Shown in pieces: positions 1 through 5,706 of a stretch of 15,785 nucleotides of DNA. Each line of letters begins with the position of its first letter. Within the stretch, counting starts at the first letter, position 1. A program made the translations under genes and the position numbers. The notes below the pieces were generated by a model. It worked only from the letters and a program-made list of their open reading frames with translations. It ran no database searches and was not told the origin of the DNA. The DNA is from Candidatus Cloacimonadota bacterium (lineage in GTDB: Bacteria; Cloacimonadota; Cloacimonadia; Cloacimonadales; Cloacimonadaceae): positions 1 through 15,785 of the forward strand of contig JAEZUG010000095.1 in assembly GCA_023421135.1 (NCBI GenBank), given 5' to 3'.

Positions 1-118
1 AAGAGCTTTGACTCTCGCCTTACGGCTGCTGCCATCTTCTTCGCTTACATTCGAACGGACAATTAAATGTGCTGGATTCTCACCAGCTTCCCAAACAACG
101 CTTCGTGGCGCACCAGAT
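1..118 (-). promoter_or_regulatory. Cobalamin (B12) riboswitch, 5' part, running off the left edge
   Basis: Read on the minus strand, this stretch follows the order of conserved blocks of the cobalamin riboswitch. GGTGC (complement of about 110-114) is followed by GGGAA (88-92), then GGTGAGAATCC, the near-invariant GGUGnnAnUCC element. The P5 arms GCTGG/CCAGC pair perfectly (71-75 with 83-87). A P6-like helix CATT/AATG (66-69 with 48-51) is followed by TAAGCG, as in known examples. Next comes a small hairpin, GCC-gtaa-GGC, followed by GAGAGTC (10-29), matching the position of the usual GGGAAGGC block. The distal part with the B12-box-like end would lie beyond position 1. The usual CCCGC core is poorly kept, so it may be a variant or a decayed copy. 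It would control a gene to the left on the minus strand. The homology is judged by eye; no covariance model was run. Confidence 0.62.
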
Positions 119-191
119 GACGCAGATTGAACGGATTTGCGCAGGTTCTTAGAACCACAGAGGACACAGAGTAAAGCAGAGAGAAGCACTG

Positions 192-229
192 GTCACTCGT
201 CACTCGTATCTATCTGTTCACTGTTCACT
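192..229. repeat. Degenerate heptamer array (TCACTCG / TTCACTG type)
   Basis: TCACTCG occurs twice in direct succession at 193-206, then TTCACTG and TTCACT near 217-229. The 16-mer GTCACTCGTCACTCGT (192-207) recurs exactly at 3184-3199 in the spacer before rimP, again followed by TTCACTG-type units. It is non-coding and its function is unknown. Confidence 0.7.
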
Positions 230-248
230 AAAATAGCACGCATAAGAA

Positions 249-326
249 ACCCATCTCATACCCATATGACACGCATGATTTTACATGGGTGTCACATGGG
301 TGTCACATGGGTGTCTCATGGGTGTC
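249..326. repeat. 11-bp tandem repeat x4 with inverted units upstream
   Basis: Four consecutive 11-mers, ACATGGGTGTC at 283-293, 294-304 and 305-315 and TCATGGGTGTC at 316-326, form a near-perfect array. Just upstream, two 11-nt units starting ACCCAT (249-259 and 260-270) are the inverted counterpart. As a result 260-272 pairs with 289-301 (12 of 13 positions) around a 16-nt loop. The 11-bp period is close to one helical turn, which would place repeated sites on one face of the DNA. The array could be a protein-binding site cluster or simply a slippage-prone repeat. Confidence 0.75.
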
Positions 327-332
327 GTCTTA

Positions 333-353
333 GTTAGAAGTTAGAAGTTAGCA
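333..353. repeat. Heptamer array GTTAGAA x2 + GTTAGCA
   Basis: Three consecutive 7-nt units (333-339, 340-346, 347-353) continue the heptamer periodicity seen elsewhere in the spacers, with a different unit sequence. The array is followed by GTGAAGC. No function is evident. Confidence 0.6.
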
Positions 354-447
354 GTGAAGCGCCATGTTGTTAGTGTCGTGGTGAAGTGTATTGGCTCCGA
401 AGCGCCACAACCCGGAACCCTGCTTTAGTGGGGTGACATCTGCGGAG

Positions 448-474
448 CCCACGGTGAGGGTAGCGAACCGTGGG
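448..474. repeat. Hairpin, 8-bp stem CCCACGGT/ACCGTGGG
   Basis: The arms at 448-455 and 467-474 pair perfectly around an 11-nt loop. There is no T-run after it, so an intrinsic terminator is unlikely. It looks like a dispersed intergenic palindromic element and is the first of four hairpins in under 200 nt. Confidence 0.6.
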
Positions 475-505
475 TCAGCAGAGCCGAAACACTCTTTTTC
501 TTATC

Positions 506-554
506 AATCCCCTCCCCGCCCGGTGCGCAGTGCGCGCCGGGCGGGGAGGGGATT
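506..554. repeat. Long GC-rich palindrome, 23-bp arms, 3-nt loop
   Basis: The arms at 506-528 and 532-554 are complementary at every position except one G-T wobble, with the loop AGT. The arms begin AATCCCCTCCCC and end GGGGAGGGGATT. A T-rich tract (TTTCTCTT) follows on the plus side and a pyrimidine-rich tract precedes it, so it could act as a terminator. The very high stability and the boundary shared with the hairpin at 15637-15690 suggest a palindromic repeat family instead. Confidence 0.8.
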
Positions 555-585
555 TCTCTTCAGACATCTCCGGATGCTCCCATTA

Positions 586-616
586 CCCATAGTTCAGGCT
601 ACGCCTTCACTATGGG
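586..616. repeat. Two-tier hairpin CCCATAGT/ACTATGGG with inner AGGC/GCCT stem
   Basis: The outer arms at 586-593 and 609-616 pair perfectly. Inside, AGGC (596-599) pairs with GCCT (603-606) around the loop TAC, with a symmetric TC/TC internal loop between the two stems. The symmetry makes it palindromic on both strands. There is no T-run. It is probably a dispersed intergenic element. Confidence 0.6.
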
Positions 617-629
617 CTGCGCAGATGAC

Positions 630-646
630 ACCCCGCAAGGCGGGGT
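630..646. repeat. Hairpin ACCCCGC/GCGGGGT
   Basis: A 7-bp perfect stem (630-636 with 640-646) encloses the loop AAG and is followed by only two more T residues. It could be a weak terminator for leftover transcription from the left, but it is more likely one more member of the hairpin cluster. Confidence 0.5.
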
Positions 647-763
647 TTGGGGCAAGTCCCAAATAACACTTGACGATTCATCTCACTTATCCAAAGCTCT
701 ACCCAAGAGAGAAATATCTGAAAGACTGCGGTTATCAGTTAATCTGCGGTCGAGGGATGATTC

Positions 764-2923
764 ATGAGGAGCTGTCTCCTGGTCCTGCTATTGGCACTGC
801 TTACGATCTCGCTTTTCGGGATCGAAGTGGGCGGTCACATTACCCAGAGTACCACGTGGTCGCCGGAGAATGGACCATACGTCATCACCTCCTACCTCTA
901 TATCGATTCTGATGTTACTCTGACAATTCTTCCGGGAACACGAATACGCTGCATGGGTGCAGACAAAAGCAATATCTACAACTTCATGTGGAGTGGCACT
1001 GGAGTTAACCCACCCTTGGCCAAAAAGATAATTGTGCATGGGAAAATCATTGCCCATGGAACCGAAGAGCAGCCGATCAGCTTTGATAAGTACCAAGAGG
1101 GGGAGAACTACAGATGGGGCGGCATCTATATGTCTCCGAGCGCTGCAGAATCGTCTTTTGAACACTGCGTATTTCGAAACTCCTTCTTTGGAGAGTATGA
1201 GCCGGGAGAGTGGTCATTGGGAGCAATTGAATTCTCGAATGGAATTCTCAATGTCCGTAGCTGTACATTTGAGAATAACTTGATAGCTGTTCGCTCAGGG
1301 TATCTTCGAACTGACATTCTGTTTTATAATTGCATTTTTATCTCAATCAACGATGATTATCCTGTTCCCTTTGCTTCCACAGGGTTCTTTGGCTTTAGCG
1401 CAGCTCCCACTCCGGTTCCGGAGCGAAACTACAAAGTTACAGTCGCCAAGTGCTCCTTTACTGGCAGTGCTTCATTAGGACCCGTAGGTTACCATATGGA
1501 TGTACTGTATTTGCACAACACAGCCGTAAACTTCCAGGCCCGGGATGCGGATAATCATCAAGATAGAAATGATTATGGATCCACCAGCAGTTATGGAAAT
1601 ACCGGATTGAGTGGCACTAAAGGGTGGGGTAGCTATTCTGCCACTCCATCCGACACTGTCTTTAACCGGAGAAACAGGCTAATCAAGCCTGAGTTGGGCA
1701 TACCCTTGTTACTTAGTGCCAGCGGTTATGGCACAAACTATATCTCAGACAACTACCTGAGCGGTAGTGTTCAAGTAAAAACCGGCATGTCTAATGCAAC
1801 ACAGAGTCACTTCTATAATAACATCATCGAAAAAATCGACCCCTATTCCGCTCTTCTATTCGATGACGGCAGTCCAAATGATGTGGGTGGCCAAGTGAGG
1901 TTCTATAATAATCTGGTAGGATACCTTGGAGATATACCCACCTATGTGGTGACTGTACGCAGTAATAATCCCGATTTGTATAATAACACTATCTTGAACT
2001 ATGATACCCTGTTATCCTCGAATGGCGATTTCCATACTACCTTTACCAATAACATTATTGATATTTCATTCAATTATGGATACTTCGGCACGGGTGACTA
2101 TCCTATACTACTGAATAACTGCTTAAGTATTCCCATCCCTCCCCAATCCCCGATCTTTGGAGAAAACAACATTGTAGCCGATCCTGTCTTCGCAGATACC
2201 CTGGCTGGAGATTACAGCCTGGGAGAGGGCTCTCCCTGCATAGATGCGGGAGTTAACCGACCAGATCTGCCGGATTTTGATTTGCGTTATCATAAGCGCA
2301 TCATGCCGGGAGCACCGGGAGTACCCAATCAGGTGGATATCGGAGCTTATGAGTACAATTCTGTCTATATCGGCGGGATTAATGGCTATGTTTATGATTC
2401 AGTATCAGGAGTAGCTGTTGACTGCGTGAAGATCAAGATTCAGGGCAAGCTGCCGGAATTCAGTGATAGTCTGGGGGCTTTCAGCTATCCCAGCGGAGCT
2501 GGACTCTATACTGTGAAGGCCAGCCGGTGGGATTACCATGATCTCATCATTCCCAATGTTCAGGTCAATCTGGGAGAAGAGACCCTGCTCAGCATTCCGC
2601 TTACAAGAACCAATGTGCAAAGCGAAGATGAGACCCAGAGCCCGGTGGCAAGTTTTGGGCTGGGTAACTCCCCCAATCCCTTTAATCCCGAGACCCGGCT
2701 GAGCTTCATCCTGCCTCAATCCGGCAGAGTGCAACTGGATATCTATAACCTCCGAGGCCAGCTTGTGCGCAGGCTGCTGGATACAGACAAACAAGCCGGG
2801 CATCACAAGCTCCTCTGGGATGGCAGAGACGAAGCCGGCAGGACTGTCGGTTCTGGCATCTACTTTGCCCGAGTCCAGCAAGGCAGCAGAAGCCAGGTTC
2901 ACAAGATGATGCTGGTGAAGTGA
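764..2923 (+). CDS. Secreted right-handed beta-helix protein with C-terminal sorting domain
   Basis: This 719-residue protein begins with a hydrophobic signal peptide (about residues 1-19). Residues about 25-530 have the short beta-strand, Asn-rich character of a right-handed parallel beta-helix (for example YNN, NNI and FTNN turns). They close with a DPVFAD...YSLGEGSPCIDAG...DIGAYEY block (about 472-531) typical of such proteins. A carboxypeptidase-regulatory-like beta domain follows (about 537-615). The end (about 636-719) is a FlgD-Ig/T9SS type A-like domain with NPFNPETRLSF, IYNLRGQLVR, WDGRDEAG and SGIYFARV. This suggests export across the outer membrane and a surface or extracellular location. 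Substrate and enzymatic role, if any, cannot be told; polysaccharide binding or adhesion is a guess. The ATG at 764 is chosen because it starts the signal peptide and has GAGG about 8 nt upstream. The gene stands alone between repeat-rich spacers. Confidence 0.88.
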   Translation: MRSCLLVLLLALLTISLFGIEVGGHITQSTTWSPENGPYVITSYLYIDSDVTLTILPGTRIRCMGADKSNIYNFMWSGTGVNPPLAKKIIVHGKIIAHGTEEQPISFDKYQEGENYRWGGIYMSPSAAESSFEHCVFRNSFFGEYEPGEWSLGAIEFSNGILNVRSCTFENNLIAVRSGYLRTDILFYNCIFISINDDYPVPFASTGFFGFSAAPTPVPERNYKVTVAKCSFTGSASLGPVGYHMDVLYLHNTAVNFQARDADNHQDRNDYGSTSSYGNTGLSGTKGWGSYSATPSDTVFNRRNRLIKPELGIPLLLSASGYGTNYISDNYLSGSVQVKTGMSNATQSHFYNNIIEKIDPYSALLFDDGSPNDVGGQVRFYNNLVGYLGDIPTYVVTVRSNNPDLYNNTILNYDTLLSSNGDFHTTFTNNIIDISFNYGYFGTGDYPILLNNCLSIPIPPQSPIFGENNIVADPVFADTLAGDYSLGEGSPCIDAGVNRPDLPDFDLRYHKRIMPGAPGVPNQVDIGAYEYNSVYIGGINGYVYDSVSGVAVDCVKIKIQGKLPEFSDSLGAFSYPSGAGLYTVKASRWDYHDLIIPNVQVNLGEETLLSIPLTRTNVQSEDETQSPVASFGLGNSPNPFNPETRLSFILPQSGRVQLDIYNLRGQLVRRLLDTDKQAGHHKLLWDGRDEAGRTVGSGIYFARVQQGSRSQVHKMMLVK

Positions 2924-2924
2924 T

Positions 2925-2947
2925 GACGTGGAGACGTGGAGAGGTGA
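2925..2947. repeat. Octamer tandem repeat GACGTGGA x2 plus a decayed unit
   Basis: Units at 2925-2932 and 2933-2940 are identical and a third (GAGGTGA) is diverged. The array begins immediately after the stop codon of the beta-helix gene. There is no terminator-like hairpin with a T-run at this gene end, so how the transcript ends is unclear. Confidence 0.55.
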
Positions 2948-3002
2948 GCTGCGCTGCTGTCGCTCGTGAACAAGCTGCCGAATAGAACGCAGATGACAGG
3001 AT
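2946..3002. repeat. Dispersed intergenic repeat, copy A (partner at 15465-15522)
   Basis: About 57 nt here match 15465-15522 with only a handful of differences and a 1-nt indel. Shared blocks are GAGCTGCGCTGCTG, CGCTCGTGAA, CCGAATAG and ACGCAGATGAC. Both copies lie directly downstream of a gene and in the same orientation. After the match, the sequences diverge around a run of eight G (3006-3013) but share GGATCAA and ATAGAACT. It has no coding potential. Family and function are unknown to me. Confidence 0.8.
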
Positions 3003-3252
3003 AAAGGGGGGGGCAGGATCAATAGAACTCTTACTACCTGATCTACCAGATTTGACTGATAGAATAGATCGCGGATTGGGCAGATGATTATGGTTTACAC
3101 AGATATCTTTCCTATCAATCCGATAATCCTGAAATCCTTGTGAAAAGAAACGTATTTCTCCCCGCCACAAATCTGCCGGTCTTGTCACTCGTCACTCGTT
3201 ACTCACTGTTCACTGATCACTGATCACCGTTCTCTGTGGTAGAATCTTTTGC
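3003..3252. other. Gene-free spacer before the rimP promoter
   Basis: No gene is supported here. The stretch contains a G8 run (3006-3013), drifted spacer sequence and the heptamer array. Minus-strand open frames spanning parts of 2405-3188 overlap the beta-helix gene antisense and have no recognisable content. Confidence 0.65.
3185..3229. repeat. Heptamer array TCACTCG x2, TTCACTG, ATCACTG, ATCACCG
   Basis: The 7-nt periodicity is clear: TCACTCG at 3185-3191 and 3192-3198, a slightly longer decayed unit, then TTCACTG (3209-3215), ATCACTG (3216-3222) and ATCACCG (3223-3229). It shares an exact 16-mer with 192-207. It lies just upstream of the rimP operon promoter, but no operator role is evident. 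Confidence 0.7.
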
Positions 3253-3280
3253 TTGACATATACCTGCCTTCTTCTTTTAT
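3253..3280 (+). promoter_or_regulatory. Likely sigma70-type promoter of the rimP-nusA-infB operon
   Basis: A perfect -35 hexamer TTGACA (3253-3258) is followed after 16 nt by TTTTAT (3275-3280), which matches four of six positions of TATAAT. It is the best promoter-like pair in the spacer. It would give a leader of about 120 nt before the rimP start. The -10 element is weak, so the call is moderate. Confidence 0.5.
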
Positions 3281-3304
3281 GGCAGAAGTAGATAAAGTGG
3301 TTGA

Positions 3305-3318
3305 AAAACCATGGTTTT
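3305..3318. promoter_or_regulatory. Perfect 14-bp palindrome AAAACCATGGTTTT
   Basis: This perfectly symmetric site lies about 25 nt downstream of the proposed -10 box, in the early transcribed region of the leader. A palindrome without a central loop is more typical of a dimeric DNA-binding protein than of an RNA hairpin. No regulator can be named, and it could be chance in AT-rich DNA. Confidence 0.3.
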
Positions 3319-3349
3319 AGAGTTGATATAGATCGCATTGCGAGAATGG

Positions 3350-3376
3350 ATAGCTACATCGATAGCTATTTTTTTT
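3350..3376 (+). terminator. Terminator-like hairpin in the leader of the rimP operon
   Basis: ATAGCTA (3350-3356) pairs with TAGCTAT (3363-3369) around the loop CATCGA, and a run of eight T (3369-3376) follows directly. It lies between the proposed promoter and rimP, where it could act as a transcription attenuator. The stem has only two G-C pairs, so termination would be weak and perhaps factor-assisted. The operon encodes NusA, a factor that acts on hairpin pausing and termination, so autoregulation is an attractive inference but not shown. Confidence 0.45.
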
Positions 3377-3410
3377 GATACAAATTTTGTAAGATTAATG
3401 AGGCCGGAAG

Positions 3411-3887
3411 ATGGAATATTACCGAACACAGATGGAAGAACTCGCCAAGAAGATATGTGCAGAGATGCACCTTGCCCTCTATGACATCGATGAAAAGATG
3501 AGCAACAAGGGTAGGATCTTCACAATCTATCTGACCAGGATTGGTGGGGTTACTCTGGACGAGTGCGCCCGTTTCAGCCGTAAGCTGAGTGAAGTTCTGG
3601 ATGAATTGGACATCATTCCGGATAGGTATTTTATGGAGGTATCTTCTCCCGGATTGGAGCGTCCACTCAAGCTGAAAAGCCATTATGTGAGCGCTATCAA
3701 CGAGAAGATTCTGGTGCAATGGACCGATACCGAGAAGCGTTCCACCATGGGAACTCTATTGGAAGTCGATCAGGATCACATCCTGTTGGATGATCGGGGC
3801 ACCAGGCTGGAGATTCCCTTCAAAAGCATTAACCGTGCAAAGACCATATTTTTGGATAACCCACAACAGAGAGGTGAGAGAGAATGA
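3411..3887 (+). CDS. rimP: Ribosome maturation factor RimP
   Basis: This 158-residue cytoplasmic protein is needed for late maturation of the 30S ribosomal subunit. The N-terminal alpha/beta domain (about 1-80) contains the family hallmark YFMEVSSPGLERPL (about 72-85). The C-terminal SH3-like small barrel follows (about 86-150; KILVQW, LEIPFKSINRAKTIF). Length is normal for the family. The ATG at 3411 has GAGG and GGA about 5-11 nt upstream. It is the first gene of the nus-inf operon, and its stop overlaps the nusA start by 4 nt (ATGA), which indicates translational coupling. Nothing appears truncated. Confidence 0.95.
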   Translation: MEYYRTQMEELAKKICAEMHLALYDIDEKMSNKGRIFTIYLTRIGGVTLDECARFSRKLSEVLDELDIIPDRYFMEVSSPGLERPLKLKSHYVSAINEKILVQWTDTEKRSTMGTLLEVDQDHILLDDRGTRLEIPFKSINRAKTIFLDNPQQRGERE

Positions 3888-5119
3888 GCAGCAATATACT
3901 TGATGCAGTAGTCAAACTGGCAGCTATCAAGCAATTGGACAAGGAATTGATTCAGGAAATCATCCTGGAATCCATCACCGGCACCCTGAGCAAAAAGCTG
4001 CTTCCGGAAAATGAACTGGAAGTCTTCACCGATGCCGAAAGCGGTTCAATCAAGGTGCGCTTTCTCTGCCAGGTTGTGGAGATTGAAGAAAACTTGGGTC
4101 AGATTTCTCTGGCAGATGCCAGGGCGGATTTTGACCGCAGTGCCACTCTGGGCGAGTATATCCGTAAAGAGATGTTTCTCAATGAGTTTGAGCCCAAACT
4201 TGTGAAAGTGGCCCAGAAGAACATCATGGACCGCATCCGCAAGCTGGAAGACGAACGCATTCAAAACGACTTTAGCAAACAGAAGCATACCATTGTGACC
4301 GGAAAGGTCAAGTCTATAGACGATAATGGTGGCTACCGCATCGATATCGGTTTCTCCGATGCACTACTGCCGGTGGACGAGCAGATCGAAAACGAGTTTT
4401 ACCGCGTGGGCGATAACATCAAGGCCTATGTGATTAATATCCGCAGCCGAGAGACTGGTGTGATCGTGATTCTCTCCCGTACCAATCCGGAATTTGTGAA
4501 GAAGCTCTTTGAAGCCGAGATCCCGGAGATATTCAACGGACAGATCAGCGTGATGAAGATAGTTCGTGAGCCCGGGATTCGCACCAAGATTCAGATTCTC
4601 ACTAATGATCCCAAGGTGGATCCCATTAGTGCCTGCATCGGAGTCAAGGGTACCAGGATAGATTCCATCCGCAAGGAACTCCATGGAGAGCAGATTGACA
4701 TCGTGGTCTTCAACGACGATCAGGAGCAGATGATAGTCAACGCTCTGGGTGTGGAAAGCATCAAGAATGTGATCCTGGAGCGCAATCGCACCGTGAGTGT
4801 GATTGTGAGTGAAGCCGATAAGATCACCGCCATCGGCAAACAAGGCAAGAATGTGAAGCTGGCTGCCAAGCTCACAGGCCTGAAGATAGATATCTTTACC
4901 CAGGCAGAATTTGATGAAAAGAAAGCCAAAGAACGCCGCACCGTGAGCCATGTGACGGAGCTGGATGGTGTCACACCCAAGATTGCAGAGATTCTGCGAC
5001 ATGCGGGTTACACATCTGTCCAGGATGTCTTTGCCGCGTCTTTGGAAGAACTGACCAATCTGGAAGGATTGGGCCAGAAAACTGCTGAACGCCTCAAGGA
5101 AGCTTCCCGGTATTTCTGA
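3884..5119 (+). CDS. nusA: Transcription termination/antitermination factor NusA
   Basis: NusA binds RNA polymerase and nascent RNA, modulating pausing, intrinsic termination and antitermination. The 411 residues show the standard order. The RNA polymerase-binding N-terminal domain (about 1-125) is followed by an S1 domain (about 136-199) ending in ILSRTNPEFV. KH1 (about 205-295) contains VREPGIRTKI, DPISACIG and GVKG at 253-256. KH2 (about 300-345) contains IGKQGKNVKLAAKLTG. The C-terminus (about 355-411) carries one helix-hairpin-helix-like repeat, LTNLEGLGQKTAERLKEA. That is longer than the minimal Bacillus form but shorter than the two-repeat E. coli form. Translation starts at the ATG overlapping the rimP stop, and its own stop overlaps the next start by 1 nt. 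Confidence 0.97.
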   Translation: MSSNILDAVVKLAAIKQLDKELIQEIILESITGTLSKKLLPENELEVFTDAESGSIKVRFLCQVVEIEENLGQISLADARADFDRSATLGEYIRKEMFLNEFEPKLVKVAQKNIMDRIRKLEDERIQNDFSKQKHTIVTGKVKSIDDNGGYRIDIGFSDALLPVDEQIENEFYRVGDNIKAYVINIRSRETGVIVILSRTNPEFVKKLFEAEIPEIFNGQISVMKIVREPGIRTKIQILTNDPKVDPISACIGVKGTRIDSIRKELHGEQIDIVVFNDDQEQMIVNALGVESIKNVILERNRTVSVIVSEADKITAIGKQGKNVKLAAKLTGLKIDIFTQAEFDEKKAKERRTVSHVTELDGVTPKIAEILRHAGYTSVQDVFAASLEELTNLEGLGQKTAERLKEASRYF

Positions 5120-5379
5120 TGCCAAATCAAGCTAGTAAGGCAGATCACACACCCACCCGAACCTGCATTGTCTGCAGGGCTAAACGGACGAAAGATGAGC
5201 TTTTAGGATTCTTTCTTCTCGAGGGGGGATTGGTGATGGATCTGACCGGAAAGCTGCAAACCAGAAAGAACTATGTCTGCGACCGGGGAGATTGCCTCGG
5301 GAACCTGGATAAATGGAAGCTGAGATATAAAAAGAAACTCAAGGTACAAAAAGCCAAACCCAATGGAGTAACCAAGTAG
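5119..5379 (+). CDS. ylxR: YlxR family protein (DUF448)
   Basis: This small protein of 86 residues is nearly always found between nusA and infB. It has the family motif RTCIVCRAKR near residues 13-22, with a second Cys pair (YVCDRGDCLG) and a basic C-terminus. Family members are nucleic-acid-binding proteins of still poorly defined role; an RNA-binding or nucleoid-associated regulatory function is suggested by work on related proteins. The ATG start overlaps the nusA TGA by 1 nt, and the TAG stop overlaps the next GTG start by 1 nt, so expression is tightly coupled. Identity rests on the motif plus the conserved gene order. Confidence 0.9.
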   Translation: MPNQASKADHTPTRTCIVCRAKRTKDELLGFFLLEGGLVMDLTGKLQTRKNYVCDRGDCLGNLDKWKLRYKKKLKVQKAKPNGVTK

Positions 5380-5696
5380 TGAATAAGGCCAAGATGATCA
5401 ACCTGCTGCAATTTGCCCGCAAGGCTGGAAAGCTGGTGAGTGGCTATGATGCCACAATCAGGGCCTTAAACCGCGATCTGGTCTTTTTGGTTGTGAGTGC
5501 TGAAGACAGTTCTGAGCGTACGCTTAGGAATCTTGAGCATGCACTGGAACCGCTCAAAGCAAGGGTTAAACACCTGAGCTTTGGCAGCCAGACAGAATTG
5601 GCTCAAGCCCTGGGTTTGCCGGATACTGCGGTATTTGGCGTATTGGACAAGAATTTTGCCGGCAAAATAGTGGAATATTGGCAGGCAGAGGATTAA
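5379..5696 (+). CDS. L7Ae/YlxQ-family ribosome-associated RNA-binding protein
   Basis: This 105-residue protein belongs to the L7Ae/L30e/S12e/Gadd45 fold (YlxQ type), which binds kink-turn RNA. The N-terminal NLLQFARKAGKLVSGYDA pattern (about 8-25) and the central LVFLVVSAEDSSERT strand-helix are characteristic, and the length is typical. Translation probably starts at a GTG that overlaps the ylxR stop; this start gives the expected short N-terminus before the conserved block. An internal ATG five codons later is a weaker alternative. Its exact cellular role is not established, and the conserved position between ylxR and infB supports a function in ribosome biogenesis or translation. Confidence 0.87.
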   Translation: MNKAKMINLLQFARKAGKLVSGYDATIRALNRDLVFLVVSAEDSSERTLRNLEHALEPLKARVKHLSFGSQTELAQALGLPDTAVFGVLDKNFAGKIVEYWQAED

Positions 5697-5706
5697 TGGA
5701 GGAACC

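Larger units (their letters stand above)
119..763. other. Gene-free spacer rich in repeats and hairpins
   Basis: I see no credible gene here. Open frames on the plus strand (137-337 and 391-666) simply translate tandem repeats and palindromes, have no convincing ribosome binding site and resemble nothing. The stretch is a chain of short repeat arrays and hairpins, itemised separately. Positions 114-180 read like degenerate spacer sequence containing CAGATGAC and an ACCACAGAGGACACAGAG segment. I could not find a convincing -35/-10 pair for the downstream secreted protein gene, nor one on the minus strand for the riboswitch. Confidence 0.7.

Noticed and set aside
1..135. Open minus-strand frame without stop across the left edge (reads ...VVWEAGENPAHLIVRSNV...)
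   Set aside because: It has no start codon in the window and no recognisable domain. The nucleotide pattern fits conserved cobalamin riboswitch blocks and pairings better than a coding sequence.
137..337. Plus-strand ORF of 66 codons
   Set aside because: It mainly translates the heptamer and 11-bp tandem arrays, has no ribosome binding site and resembles no protein.
448..646. CRISPR array
   Set aside because: The palindromes differ from each other and there are no regularly spaced identical repeats or cas genes.
391..666. Plus-strand ORF of 91 codons
   Set aside because: It runs straight through several palindromes and its composition follows them; its first codon is TTG without a Shine-Dalgarno.
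3261..3410. tRNA gene in the rimP leader, as in E. coli metY-rimP
   Set aside because: There is no T-loop GTTCRA-type motif nor a cloverleaf arrangement in this stretch.
4364..5125. Long minus-strand ORF (253 codons) opposite nusA
   Set aside because: It is an antisense shadow within a well-supported nusA; no domain or ribosome binding site supports it.
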